DNA from: Reticulitermes speratus | Taxonomy: Eukaryota > Arthropoda > Insecta > Blattodea > Rhinotermitidae | Assembly: GCA_021186555.1 (NCBI GenBank) | Contig: JAJKFL010000006.1 | Coordinates: 29,571,478-29,635,477 of the forward strand | Direction of reading: 5' to 3' | DNA: 64,000 nt | Shown here: positions 35,433-47,880 of the stretch, piece after piece | Numbering within the stretch: the stretch's first letter is position 1 | Layout of the letters: each line of letters starts with the position of its first letter | Translations under genes and position numbers: made by a program | Notes under the pieces: generated by a model | What the model saw: the letters and a program-made list of their open reading frames with translations, nothing else | What the model was told of the DNA's origin: nothing | The model's database searches: none

Positions 35433-38400
35433 ATACGTAACAATTAGCACCAGGCATCCAACAACTGGTCCTGGGACAAGTACAGATGACAACACTTTTT
35501 ATTCAGGAAGTTCGCCATTCCTGGATAAGTAAATATTAAATCCGATGAATACACTATTGAGAATAGAATGAAAAAAGGAAATGCTATGCTTTAACACATG
35601 CCACTATGAATGTCCGAGAAAATCAGCAGGGACTGGAAATGGATGGGACATACCGCTTCTGAGCCGCACTGATGCTAAGTTATCGAGCGAAAATACCAAT
35701 GGGGTCAGGGATCAGTGGCACGGTTTTGTGAACAAGACAATGAATTTCATCCACCGTTATGGAGTCAAACGAAGTATCCGAAACGTCGGAGTTTACCAAA
35801 ACTATAACGTTTCTAGTGCACTAACTAGCCACGAAAAGAAAATTTTTGGTTAGCTGAGTGAGTACTGGCTTTTAAAGGACTCTTCAACATGACGTTTGGT
35901 AGTTCCTTATTATATGCAAACCTCGTGCTAACATATACATGAATTTTGCCGACAAAATATGGTTTTGAGTTTTCATTCCTGATTTCCATGCATACATGAG
36001 GTGTAAAATAAATTCACATTAACAAGATCCGTGTGCTAAAAGTGCAATTAAACCCAAACATGTGATAAATTCGCAAAAATCCGATTTAAAGTTTGAGGAA
36101 TGTTTATAAGAAATGTGGGTTACCGTAACCTATTTACATACTCAAACCTTCAAAGCATATCACAAATAAAAACGATAAGGTAAGAAAGCAGGTGTATGTT
36201 ATCTGGCACTGTTGAACTGTCTGCTTTATTTCGTATCCAAATTTCTAATTATAGCTACTTGGTAAAATGACAGCTGTCTTTTTTTTTGTCATACGTAAAC
36301 ATTATAGTTACACAGCTACAACACTGAGCGAGGGGGGAAGATAAACCAGGTCAATCTTTCAGAGATACGAAGAATGTTTCATATGTCGTGTTCAAAGGAT
36401 GTTTAATTCTATATCCATAAACACATAAACTGTTAATAAAGTAGGTCACACGAGGGCGCGTTTTTTAAGTCTTCTCCAGGAAAAGGGCATCAGAAGCATG
36501 TCTTTTGTGGGACATTTCATGCATCAGATATCCAGGGTGAGGGAGTAGAACAACCAATATGATGGCGAGGACGATCAAACGCAGAGCCCTACAAATCCTG
36601 TTACGCTCCTAAGACAATATATAACCAAAATTTAAACTTAATAGGAATGAAACAAAGACTTCGGCCCGCGGGCAAAAAGCGAGTTCCTGGAAAGTTCATA
36701 TACTGTTTCAGAAGATTCGAAACTTGGAAATGGGGTGCTCGGAAATGTGGAATTTGTTTTAATTCGCTGACATGCTTTGAAGGTAGCAGGGCATCCACCC
36801 GTTCAGGCAATTTCGGTTACTTTAACGGTTGGGAATGTAAACAGGATGAAGAGTCGAAATACTGTTTACAGGACAATAGACGCAGTTTACCTGTATCGAA
36901 GTTCTGCAACAGTAGCATGTCATTTATTCGGAATTATTAAAATTAGTCTGTGTAGTTCGAGTAGACGCTACCAAATAGTATGATAGTGGCTGAAGCGAAA
37001 CTTTGAACTGAAATTATGTCACCAACTGTGGTAAACATTAAATCCGTGGAGGTAAAGTGGATAACGTGCTTCGAAAATTTATCGATAGGCTCCGTATATA
37101 ACTTCCTTGAGGGTGCGTCATTATATAGTGATGCAGATCATTAAGTCATCATCACAGAAAAGTACTGGATTCTATTTTCAACACACTCCCTGTATTCACT
37201 TGGCAATATCCGTCACTCTTGTCTGCGATATCAGCAGGAACTACTTCCCGCCGCAGAACTAATACGTACTGAATGCTCATGAGACACAACAAAAACAGCT
37301 GGAGGAGGACGGCCATGATGCTGCCACAATATCAGGGGGGGCGAAACGTCGCGGTAGCGAGGTAAATTCATGATAAAATTAACAAAAAATAACGCACATT
37401 TTGTTATTGGATCCATTATTACTTATAAGAGATGTGTTTTGTGTGTCTTCATTGGAACGCATTGCCTGACAACAATATTTACAGACATAGGCCCTGTACA
37501 CGTTACTGATTTCTTGAAGTCTCTAAGAAATTGTGAAACACTGACATGATGGTTATCAGCATCGCACTGATCTCGCTGAACACACAGGACTAAACGAACA
37601 GAAGAAATTCCATAAGGTTGGCTACGTTAGGAATGACATACCCTTAGACGAAATTCAACAAGTTCCATATCATATAAGGAAATCATCTCTTTTAAAAAAT
37701 ATTGTACTGTATTTTATACTTCAACTAGGATTAAGTCTCCTTTTCCTGATTTCAGCACCCTACATCACAACAAAAATTAGGTTTAGGCTGACGTCCATAT
37801 GCGTTTGTGTATGAAACATACAATTCGCCAGTCTTCTTTAAAATCACTACACAGACCACACCTACGACGGTCATCCTCACGCCTTATGCTTTAATTTTGT
37901 ACTATACTTAATACACCACCACGGTGTAAAATTTCAGAGTTTGGAAATAACATGAACTCGGATCATGGAAAGAATAAACACAATTCCATGCATGTTGCTG
38001 CTTCCTCCTCTCAGCGTGCCTTTCACCACCATTGCCAGTTACCATTGCATTCTCGCTCTCTGTCTTCGTCTTCCTGGTTCATTACTGGTGTTTCGGAAGG
38101 GAAGTGTCCAGTGTAGGTAGCGTGGGGGGGGGGGGGGAGGTGTGGACAAAGCGACAATTTACAGTTTGGTGTTAACAAACACGTCAAAACACTGCACCTA
38201 CTCACAGTATTTAGTATGCAGCAACATCAAAGAGTTTTCAGATTCTCAAAGACTGTACTACCGGGAAATTTTCATAAATACCACTCACTGCATAATTGAA
38301 CTTACAAGTTACACTAAATTTCTACGACTCAAAACGTTACTAGCTACGAGGTGGACGACCGGTCTACCATTCCCTGCGGCAGATTCTTCCGCAAAGAATA

Positions 38401-40705
38401 CACAAATTAAAAAAAAAACACCGGAAAGCACCACGCTGATAACATTCAGATCCAAGAAAGCATATTCCTGACGGAGAATTTAGTAATTTGTACCCATTAC
38501 CCAATATTGTAAGGTGGTTAAATCTAGAAGATTAAAACAACAGATATGTAGCAAGCATGTGGGAAATACGATATCCGCACAAAATGTGGTTGAGAAACCT
38601 CATAATAAAGAAAGTAATAAGTGTGATATAACAACGTAAACTGGAGGATAAAAATACATTTCACCAGACCGAATAATAGATCGTAAGGTGAGAACTAGAA
38701 TGAACTGATTAGTTTAGGAAATGACAGGACGTTTTTGTTGACAGTGACACATCTTCGGGTTCCAAACCAGGGAATTTATTGCGACACGCATAGCCTGGCC
38801 AGAGACTGCGCAACACGAAGCTAAACTCCTGCCTGCATGTTTGGTTTTGCATCTTTAGCACAGATCCTACGCGAAGCGTTTCAACGCATCCAAAGTTTCA
38901 ACCCATTACCTTGTACAATGAATTCTGATTTATTACAGGAGCATCTGAATTAGTACGTTGAAAATATTCAAGAGATTTTAGTAATTCCACGTAGGATCTC
39001 TGTTATTACGCCAAGAAGGTTCTAATTCCTTAACCCTCCTCAGCTTTGCTTATGTTCGAATAGTGGTGGCGTTAGTATATAAGAAAGTCTTTAGTAGCAT
39101 AATACTAAGCGTTGAAGTAATTGCGAGATGATACACATGAATCTAACGAAACTTTATTACCACATACAAACTGTAAATTAATACGTTTGTTCGATGGTAA
39201 TTAAATGGTCATCACCGAAATTGCACATACTCATTTGTATAACTGATATGATGCATTCAAATGGTCAAAAATGGATAAGATTGGAAGACGCGTACCAAAG
39301 AAAGCTGACTTTTGGATGTGACGATCTTCACCTGTCTTTCCTGTGAGGAACATAACATTTTATTGTGCCTGTAGCTTTAAATCTAAGACACGATATTCAT
39401 GAAAATGGTACCATTTTTAACACAGACACCCAAAAGTTATGCAAACTTCATAATAAACACCAGTACGAGGCACACTCAGCGCCAATCAAAGATTGGATTA
39501 TCATAGTATTTCACGACAAAATACTTTAATATGGATCTCATATTTTGAGCCCATTTTCATTACAAATGGAAACTGCCGTAAGTCTCAGAATGCATGTACT
39601 TCCATTTTAACTTCCTGGTAAGTTCCTTACATCGCGATTCACAGAAATTTAGCAAGTATAGACCGGTGTTATCTTTACAAGTAGCCTATGTCTACAAATA
39701 AGTGAAATGCCTTTATGGCTTAAATAAGAATCAGCAAAACAACAGCTCGAATTTTCAACACCTTGAAACACAAGACTGTGGCCGACAATAACTACCGTAC
39801 CTTCGGTTCAGATTCCTTATTGGGAGGCAGCATCCGCTTGCACGTTACACATCCAAAGCAAGCTTACGTGATGAATTTTAATGTGATTCTGGTACGACAA
39901 ACCTCCACTAAAGTGTGCCGAGCGTAATTTCCATTCGCATTGGAAGATCAGAAATCGTATTTCTTACAAGGACACGAACTAATTTGTTTTTGCAGGCCTG
40001 TCATGCAGAATGGCAGAATGTCTCAAACAGAAATTATGAGCATACGCACATACTTTCAGCAGTACACTCCAAATGAAAAGTACATTCCCCCAAAAATTAA
40101 AAGCCGAGTAAATTCAGGGAACGCTTGATACAAACCAGTTCAAAATCTTTTTCCCGTCTCCTGTCTCAACCCGCAAAGACTGAACTATATAAAACTACGA
40201 TTTCTTTATCGTACTTTATATGATTGTGAAACTTTCCTCAGTCTATAGAGATAACTGGACCACACATTGAGAACATCTGAGAACACGGTGCTGAGAATAT
40301 TGCTACCTATGAGCGACGAAGTACCAGGAAGACGAACAAAACTACTTAATCACGAAATTCGTACTTCATAATCTTCATGAAACCTCAACACGGCAGTCAA
40401 TTCAGTGGCTGTAGGGCATGTAGTATGCAATGCAGAAATGGGACGCTTTTGTGAGATTTGGGTTATTAAGAACGATGACTACAAAAATTGATGTATCCCT
40501 CTGTCCAGACTCCACCGAAACGTTGGTACCTATCTACCAGACCACGCACAACGCATCAGTACGCTTCAGTGGGTCAGAAACCAAAAAAAAGGAAGGCGTA
40601 AGCGTAGATGGAAAGATAATATTAAAATGGGAATTGAACAGTGTGAAAGGACGTGGACACGAGTCTGTGTGAGGGTAGAGCCCAGGGGTGGGCTCTTTTC
40701 TACAC
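35433..40705. other. Unassigned non-coding DNA
   Basis: More than 5 kb without a recognised gene or element. It contains a 14-nt G run (38124-38137). Short frames near 35581, 36647 and 38142 have no recognisable domains. GAAACGTTGGTA near 40515 resembles the 3' half of the hammerhead motif, but no CTGANGA precedes it. Confidence 0.4.
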
Positions 40706-41237
40706 CAGTGGTATTCAACCTGGGGTACGCGTACCCCTGGGGGTACGCGAAGACATCTTAGGGGGTACGTAAAATTAAAAAAAAATAAATAATTATTTCA
40801 TGATAAACACTGAATCATCAGGGCCAGATTTAGGGTTAGCCACAAGAGACCCGGACATAAGGACATGCGATTTGGGAGCGTCGTTTTTTTTTCTATCTCT
40901 CTCTCTATCTCTCCTTTTTGCGATTCTTATCTGGGCGACTAGTTTCATTTTATTCCACAAGTGCACATAATTTTGCTTTGCTAAAATACCTTTGTTTCTT
41001 TATTACTTTTTATATGATAGGCAATAATATATTTGTTATTTAATAGCTTGATTCTCCTTTTCTTCATTTAAAACTTATTATTTAATACATTATTTTGGAT
41101 ATAATTTATTTAACTTATTTTAGATGTAGATTATAGACTATGTATAACTTGAATTATGTACCAACAACCTTGAGGGTACAAAGTTGAAGAGAAATTATAT
41201 GTGGGGGTACGCGAACAAAAAAGGTCGAATACCACTG
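40706..41237. mobile_element. hAT MITE, family H3, with perfect target duplication
   Basis: The left terminus CAGTGGTATTCAACCT and the right terminus (reverse CAGTGGTATTCGACCT) match at 15 of 16. The octamer TTCTACAC flanks it exactly on both sides (40698-40705 and 41238-41245), the 8-bp duplication diagnostic of hAT transposition. Subterminal GGGGTACGCG motifs occur near both ends. The 532-bp AT-rich interior has no transposase frame, so it is non-autonomous and relatively young. Confidence 0.92.
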
Positions 41238-41289
41238 TTCTACACGGTAATAAACCTTCCGTTTCTAAAGAAGGCACTAAACGTCTTTA

Positions 41290-41345
41290 CTAGCTCAGCG
41301 GCCACTGCCTGGTTCTCAAGAAGGACTCTGCTGTATGGAGTTAAT
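41290..41345 (-). repeat. Dispersed repeat family E fragment
   Basis: The plus strand has TTCTCAAGAAGGACTCTG followed by CTGTATGGAGTTA, the reverse of the family's 5' end. It lies about 45 bp from the hAT MITE. Confidence 0.7.
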
Positions 41346-41350
41346 GGTTT

Positions 41351-42006
41351 GTACGCGTATGTGTACAGGGTTGTTTTACACAGCTGTAGATTATGGAGGC
41401 AACGCAAAACAAACTGATTTACGTAACTGCAGAGAATGCCTGTTATATTTAATGAAACAGTATCAACTGACTCAAAAATGTTGCAGAATGGAACATGCAA
41501 AAATAAATCATGACAAATAGGAAAATCCTGTAGGCCACAAACTACACGTGGATTTGGACAACTGCGTGGTATGACCTGATGATAATCCGTCAGGTGATAT
41601 ACTGGAGACAAAGGCAGACGTCAGCTCCAGGTATCGGGGTCGTGCCAGCAACTGGAGCACCCGGCCTACTTACACACGTGACGGGCAGCGTCCTCACAGA
41701 TGTGGCAATGTTCAGCACAAGCTAAATCTGACGGATACTGAATATGCATTCCATAAACATTACCATCTCTCGCATACGCAATCTTAGGCCCAAGCGTTGC
41801 TTTTCTTTTGCCTGTAAACCCTTTACACTTTTCTTTAAACTAGGTCCGTATATACACGCTTCTTTTGTATTCCATTACAAGTCTCTTTGTTACTTTACTA
41901 CAACAAATTGTGTGTGCCTTGGTATCAGGCGGAGAAGCGACATTTTTAGGGCTGCTAATCCAGGTTACGGACTGTTCCTAATGCACCTGCACTCAATTAT
42001 AAGGAA
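41351..42006. other. Unassigned non-coding DNA
   Basis: No gene or recognised element. Short frames at 41335-41611 overlap the repeat junction. Confidence 0.4.
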
Positions 42007-42205
42007 GTAAAGTTAAAGTTGTTCCTGTACACGCCATTAAGACATACAGGCAGTGAATGTATAGTTCCACGCATTAATATCAGCGCCAAATTGAGGCAAG
42101 TGGTCAGCTTCACGGCCCGGCCGCCTTACCCCCGGGGAAATAGCCCCCGGCAACCATCGCTCAGAAGGCTGGGTGGGCCTCATGGTGAGGAAGTACCTAC
42201 GTTTT
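42007..42205 (-). mobile_element. SINE-A copy, head missing
   Basis: The plus strand begins with the reverse tail (GTAAAGTTAAAGTTGTTCC), then CACGCCATTAAGACATAC, GTATAGTTCCACGCATT, AAGTGGTCAGCTTCACGGCC and a GC-rich block ending near 42205. Confidence 0.8.
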
Positions 42206-43308
42206 TGTGCAACCATTTTCAAGTTATGTATTAAAAGCCATAACTGAGGAACAGACTTGGAAATAAAAATGTACAAAGTGAAGAGCTGCATCCTCTAACA
42301 TCCATGCGGACACTAGTCACACGCTGACAAAATGGCCGTACAAGACATACTTTAGAAATGTTCTGCGTACTAACAGCGCGTTAGCCTAACTTAATTAGAT
42401 AAAAATAAATCAGACATAACTATATTTTATAATACAAGATCCAAAAAAATTTTAAACAAATTATTTTCAGTATGGCCCGCGCTCTGAAAAGGCTGTAAAC
42501 AGGTGATGCTCTATTCCTTTGTGGGCTTGCTGCTACAGTAAGAACAACAAGCAGGGCCAAGCAGGACCCATAAAGCTTACCTTTCCAGTGCACAGATTTA
42601 TAGTCTTACGTACCTATCTTTTTTACTATACACTAGTGTGTTTACCCTCCAAGAATGGCGGATTGGCAAATAAAGGGTAACAAAAGATTTCTCATTCGTA
42701 ACACGAAACAATATCATTCACAGACTAATAAAAACAGACACAAATAATGTGGCTCTTATTTAAGAGAATATTACATTTTACCTGTTGTTTTATATGGGTG
42801 TGAAAACAGGTCTCGTACATGAAAACGAAATACGAAGATTGTGGGTACTTGAGAAGTAAATGCTGAGGAGAATATACAAACCTAGCAACGAAGTAACACG
42901 AGGATGTATAAAATTACACAGCAACACCTTCACAATTCGTTCTATTCATCAAACAGTATTGGTGATCGAATCAAGGATGAAAAGGACAAGAGATGTAGCA
43001 CGCGTGGGACATGAGACAGGGCCCTTTCATACAAAATGATTGCCGAAAAACGTGAAAAGAAGAGAACCTGAGAGGCATAGGCATAGATGGAAGGTCGGTG
43101 TTAATGTAAATAATAAAGAAAAAGAGAGTGTGGCTGAATTCACCTGCTTCAGGATAGGCTCTTGTGGAGAGGGTAATGAATCTTCAGCTTCTATACAAGG
43201 CAGGTAATTTCTTGAACAGCTGAAATAATGATGGACTCTGGTCCATGGAATCGATGAGTAAAGGTTAATTGTCATGGTGGGTGGAACGGATGTCGTCCTT
43301 CAATAGCA
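42206..43308. other. Unassigned non-coding DNA
   Basis: No gene or recognised element. Confidence 0.4.
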
Positions 43309-43536
43309 CAAATTGACTAGGCTAAGACCTAGCAGACAGCAGAATTGGGGTTCGATTACGAGCAGAGGGGGTATCACTCGAAATCAGTTCTGGGGCCCAC
43401 CCAGCCTCCTACCCTATGGGCACCTGGCGTAAAGCGGCCGAGGCGTAAAGATGACCACTCACCTCCATCTAGTGCCCACGTTAAGAGGGCGTGGAGATAC
43501 ACGTCCCCAGCATCGCAACTTTACCTTTACCTTTAC
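43309..43536 (+). mobile_element. SINE-A copy with partial head and TTTACC tail
   Basis: GACTAGGCTAAGACCTAGC is followed by the B-box GGTTCGATTACG (near 43351), the GGGGCCCACCCAGCCTCCT body, TAAAGCGGCCGAGGCGTAAA, TCCATCTAGTGCCC and a tail of TTTACC units. Confidence 0.85.
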
Positions 43537-43599
43537 TTTCACCACAACATTCCTTTTTGAGCAATTCATAAACCGATTGAGGATCTCACAGCGGTATGG

Positions 43600-43900
43600 T
43601 CGAGAAGTCTCGTGTTCCGGGATGTGATGCTGTAGTTCCCGACGTTTCGAAACATCATTTTGCCTCTATCTTCAATGGTCAGCAGTCCACGAAAAACGGA
43701 CTGCTTTACCGTTGAAAATTGAAGCAACACGACGATCTTCGAAATGTCGGGAACTACAGCGTCACATACCAGAAGACTTGAATCCTCAATTCATACATGA
43801 TCGATCACCTACCCCGACGACTAAGGCAGCAGGTTCCACCGAAATGTCCGGATATATTACCAGACTACACGGCATCATATCTCATAGTCACCGCCTTGAC
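43600..43900. mobile_element. Decayed hammerhead-type foldback, two adjoining modules
   Basis: GTAGTTCCCGACGTTTCGAA (near 43632) is mirrored by TTCGAAATGTCGGGAACTAC (near 43737). TTGAAGA stands in for CTGAAGA on the minus strand, and GGGA replaces GGTA at the cleavage site, so neither half looks active. A second module (43825-43890) with GCAGCAGGTTCCACCGAAAT and CCAGACTACACGG resembles those at 50700 and 56140. Confidence 0.6.
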
Positions 43901-44259
43901 AGCCTGGCAACTCACAACTTATAAACCACAATGCAAGCCGCAGTTTCAATACGTGTGACTACAGAAGTGCTGACAGCCCAACAATTTCAGCTGAGCTGTT
44001 TACCACATCATCCGTCTCCCCGAAGCGACGCTGGGTGTGCCCTTTATACTCGCAACTCGTCAAGGCAACTCGTGACGTCGTTTCGACCTTCCCTTTCGTA
44101 TTATTTGAACTTCCGTTCTCCTTCCAAACAATAACCCACTACTTTCCTCAGCCACTCCTTCCTATGACAACGGTTCGCGAACTAAATCCGGAAACCTGCT
44201 GCTCTCTTAATCCAGATCAATAATGTGATGCCATATCATCGTTATTACAGTGAAGCCAG

Positions 44260-44335
44260 TATTACGGAGCACACGCTCAAACGTTGAGAACACGGGTTCA
44301 CTTCCCGCTCGGGCAAGGGATCTGTTGTCCTGTTT
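44260..44335 (+). mobile_element. tRNA-like sequence, probably SINE head
   Basis: It has a GGGTTCACTTCCCG B-box arm and a decayed upstream A-box region. No anticodon arm is intact and no body is shared with the other SINEs here. Confidence 0.35.
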
Positions 44336-44340
44336 AGGTG

Positions 44341-44868
44341 AAGGACAGATTAATAGTTTCAGAATGAATTCTGTCTGAATAGGAAGAGACCACTTGGCCT
44401 AATGCACGAAGGTCGTAGAAGACAAAAATAATAGGGTAGATGAATACGGTAGTCCCACGGTCGTCCGGGCTACATGGGGGAGGGGTGGTCCGGATTACCC
44501 AGGAATCCGGACACCACTGAGGGAAAACTACCTGATACAGGTAACATACAAAAATCATCACTCAATACTAAAGTAAAAATTCCGTAAAGCGGTAATAGTA
44601 CACCTTACAGAATAATAACAATAAAATAATAATAATACTGTAATTATAATTTTAGTGGGATATACTGGGATATAGTTGACCTAAAGTTGTCCTGACCAAA
44701 CGGGGATACGGATTACAGACGGACTACTAGATGTTTTACTTTCGCACTGCGTCTGTTTAAAATGAAGCCCAGGTGAATAGGTTGTGAAAATAAGAAATGT
44801 ACTGAACTAGCTCAAAATATGGCCCTTCGTGGTGAAGGAGATACACATTCGTGTTTCTTTACAACACA
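44341..44868. other. Unassigned AT-rich DNA
   Basis: An AAT-rich patch lies at about 44620-44645. No gene is seen. Confidence 0.4.
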
Positions 44869-45223
44869 AACATTCTTAACAGCTAAATACTGATTGCCTA
44901 AAGCTTCTCAAGTTGTCAGTTTGGGCAAGATAAAATCAATATATTTTCTCACTTTAAGCTGAAACACAATGCACGAGTACAGAGAAACGATGATCAAGCA
45001 CTGATATGCCGATTGCTACTTGAAAAAAATAAAAAGCATATGTAGTAACATTCTTAACAGCTAAATACTGATTGCCTAAAGCTTCTCAAGTTGTCAGTTT
45101 GGGCAAGATAAAATCAATATATTTTCTCACTTTAAGCTGAAACACAATGCACGAGTACAGAGAAACGATGATCAAGCACTGATATGCCGATTGCTACTTG
45201 AAAAAATAAAAAGCATATGTAGT
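44869..45223. repeat. Near-identical 178-bp tandem duplication
   Basis: Copy 1 (44869-45046) and copy 2 (45047-45223) are identical by eye except for one A lost from an A-run. That makes it the youngest rearrangement in the window, or an assembly or sequencing artefact. The unit resembles no other repeat here and has no coding potential. Confidence 0.95.
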
Positions 45224-45234
45224 ATAGCTATATA

Positions 45235-45385
45235 CAGGGGTACACATACTTTGCAACAGCCACTTAAAAAATTCTAGGCGCAACAAGGTGACTGAAGCAA
45301 GTTCCACACCGAGGATCCACACATATTAGGGGCCACTGTACAAAATTTAGTCGCCCGGGATTTTTGCACTCCCGGTTACATGGTT
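45235..45385. mobile_element. hAT-like MITE, family H1, right end diverged
   Basis: The left terminus is CAGGGGTACACATACTTTGC. Internal blocks GACTGAAGCAAGTTCC and CTGTACAAAATTTAGTCGCC match the family. The expected right terminus is unclear (TTTTTGCACTCCCGG). Confidence 0.65.
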
Positions 45386-45426
45386 TTGTACACGTGCAAA
45401 GCGTGCGCGCTTATTTTGCGGAACCA

Positions 45427-45454
45427 GGGGGGGGGGGGGGGGGGGGGGGGGGGG
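45427..45454. repeat. Poly-G run, 28 nt
   Basis: The longest homopolymer in the window. It could form a G-quadruplex and will be unstable in replication and sequencing. Confidence 0.9.
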
Positions 45455-46068
45455 AAACTGCCAAGAAAAATATGTGACTTGTAAGGAATAACGTAACTGA
45501 GCAATTTAAGATAACGAGAATGGAACAGTTCAAACTAGGAGGTTAAGACTGGGCGGACATGAAGCTTGGATGGAAAACGGTCATGGGAAAGGTCTTGGAA
45601 ATCGATCACTTGAAATACTGTACTTCGCTGAAAGTGGGAGGAAGACCTCGTGAACATGGATCTTAGAGAGATGGTTTGGATGGGAGGTGGACAGAACTGG
45701 TTCAGGATCACAAGACTGGAGGGCTTTAGCTTTGACGGGGTTGAATCTCCGGATTCTGCTGCCACAGTACTAATTACCATTTAAAATTACGGTATTCCCA
45801 TCATTCGTTCTAACTCCGCGGTGGAAAGGGTTAGCAATCCTACTTTACACTCAGAAAGTCCCAGTTTCAAATCTCGGTCCGAATACCGGCTACCATGACA
45901 GGCTTCTCGTCGTTTCCCCACTAGGCAAATGCCGGTACAGTACTTTAAAATAGGCCATGGCCACTTTCTTCCACATCCTTTACAAGTCATTATTCACTTC
46001 TCAAACATCAATGAATTATATAGTCTCTGCTGCTAACACCTTTGTTAATAATTTAATAAAAAGGTGAC
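45455..46068. other. Unassigned DNA with a tRNA-like relic near 45815-45890
   Basis: GGTTAGCAATCC followed by CAGTTTCAAATCTCGG on the plus strand resembles an A-box/B-box pair of a decayed tRNA-derived repeat. The open frames at 45535-45780 and 45787-45990 (minus) show no domain. Confidence 0.35.
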
Positions 46069-46350
46069 GCTGTCCCTGTCTAGGCCGTGAGGTATATAGG
46101 GGAAGTGGAAGTACAACTCCACTCAATCTTAACCTCAGCACTGGATGGAGGTGAGTGGTCAACTTCACGCCAAAGCTGCTTCCCCCCCCGAAAAGGAACA
46201 TCGATAACCAGTAAATGGGAAGCTGGATGGGCCCCAGAACCGGTCTGTACGTTTGGATAAGAGAAAAAATTTCTGTCCCTGCCGGGATTCGAACCATGGA
46301 TCGTCCAGTCCTTAGCCTAGTCATTATACCGATTACGCTATCCCGTATCC
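46069..46350 (-). mobile_element. SINE-A copy, full length
   Basis: From 46350 on the minus strand: CGGGATAGCG head, GACTAGGCTAAGGACTGG, B-box GGTTCGAATCCC (plus 46284-46295), CAGGGACAGAAATTT, GACCGGTTCTGGGGCCC, GTGAAGTTGACCACTCACC, and a tail near CTAGACAGGGACAGC. It is well preserved and close to the family consensus. Confidence 0.9.
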
Positions 46351-47599
46351 CATAAATAGCTTAATTCTTTAAAATCATTATTTGATATCAGTATCAGTAT
46401 AGGCCTATGTCAATCTGTAGGAGTTCATATCCAATTTCATATCAGGGTCGGTCATGTCCCTGTCCCTACGAAGTATCACAAAGCTGAAGTGAAATATCCA
46501 CTGTCCTAACAACTTCACAACACACCACAGAAAAAAATAATGGCCAACAAATGGGAAGTAGGTTATGTGACCTGATAACAAGAAGTGAACCACAGACTGG
46601 ACGGAATCGGAGAGGGAATCATGGGTAGGAAATGACAGCTACACTACCTTTACCCACTAGCACGCTGTCATGAATCGAACTCGGCCAAACACTCTTACGA
46701 CACACGACATGTACAGTTCACTTGAAAATGCACACTTCTCGTTTAACGAAATGGACTAGACCATCAACTGAAAATTAGTTTTCCGTTAATTCCGGTAATT
46801 ATGAGTAACAGTAAAGGGATGTTAAAAATCACCAGACTTGAGGATAACGGTCAATGTCGTGGAGATGAATTATGACGATGGGAGGTGTATGCAACTGGCT
46901 CTGCATCCTGTGCACCAGCCGCCTTTGGTATTACCGCTCTTGAATCTTCGTGTTGTTTCTACGGCGCTGTTTATTTATTTATTTAGTATTTATTTATTTA
47001 CCCGTTATTTATTTAACGGCGGTGTTAGTAACTCGGACGATATAGGATCGAGTGATAGGATGATCAGTGAAGATGTGAAAAAGTATGTCGAAGGAAGTGA
47101 CCTTGACCTAATCTGAGGTACTATCAATAAATCTGCCTACAGACTGGAAAAACACGTGTCGAATTCAAAGCGGCAGGGCTAACCACTAGGCCGCGGGGTT
47201 CGAAGTGTTACGTCGTAATTAAGGAGTCAGTATGAGCCCCACATGTAGCCTACTGTGACTGGCGGTGAAGTGCAACTGGAAGTCCGGTAGTCAGCATTGA
47301 GTCACACTTTGGGTCGATTGTTTTCGATGGTAACCGATTCTTATCGATTACTATCGATTATAGCCGCTTACAGTGTTTCGGTGCAGTAGCGCGTGAATAA
47401 ATACGGCGGCCTGTCCTATGACAGATACGTAACTAGTTTTTCGATAAAACTCACGAAAATAATTAATCTTGTTCAGGGTACACAAAAACAATTCAAAGAC
47501 GATGGCGGGCTTACGAGGGGTGGGCAGAGTGTAGGCAAGACTGGGAAAATACGCATGGCATGGTGTATTCACTGTAGCTAGAATTAATTTTGTATACAC
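46351..47599. other. Unassigned DNA with TTTA low-complexity patch at 46970-47015
   Basis: A TTTA-repeat patch is present. GGCCTAGTGGTTAGCCC on the minus strand (near 47172-47188) is an A-box-like fragment of a tRNA-derived repeat without a B-box. No gene is seen. Confidence 0.4.
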
Positions 47600-47880
47600 G
47601 TGGCGCAGTTGGTCGAGGCACTGCGCTACAAGCCGGAAGGTCGCAGGTTCGATTTCCGATGGTGTCATTCGCATTCGGTCGCACTATGGCCCTAGGGTCG
47701 ACTCAGCCTCTAACAGAAATGAGTACCAGGAATATTTCCTGGGGGGTAAAGGCGGCCGATGCGTATGGCTGACAACCTTACCACCTTCATGTGCCGATTG
47801 TCTAGAAATCTGGAAGCCTCAACCTCCTGGAAACTTAAGGGCCTGTCCAGGCCTGTAATGGGATTGCTTTACCTTTACCT
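47600..47880 (+). mobile_element. SINE-B copy, full length
   Basis: The head has GTGGCGCAGTTGGTCGAGG (A-box) and GGTTCGATTTCC (B-box, 47646-47657). The body then matches 26938-27116, with CCTAGGGTCGACTCAGCC, TTCCTGGGGGGTAAAGGC and GGCTGACAACCTTACC. It ends GGCCTGTAATGGGATTGC and TTTACC repeats. The GTAAAGGCGGCC and ATGTGCCGATTG part is related to the SINE-A body although the head differs. Confidence 0.9.

Noticed and set aside
40508-40535. CCACCGAAACGTTGGTACC as a ribozyme copy
   Set aside because: It matches only the GAAAC-loop-GTA half; no CTGANGA or stem II partner lies upstream. It may be a scrap of the family.
45427-45454. G-quadruplex regulatory element
   Set aside because: A pure 28-nt G run next to no gene is better explained as an unstable homopolymer or artefact. 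No promoter context supports regulation.
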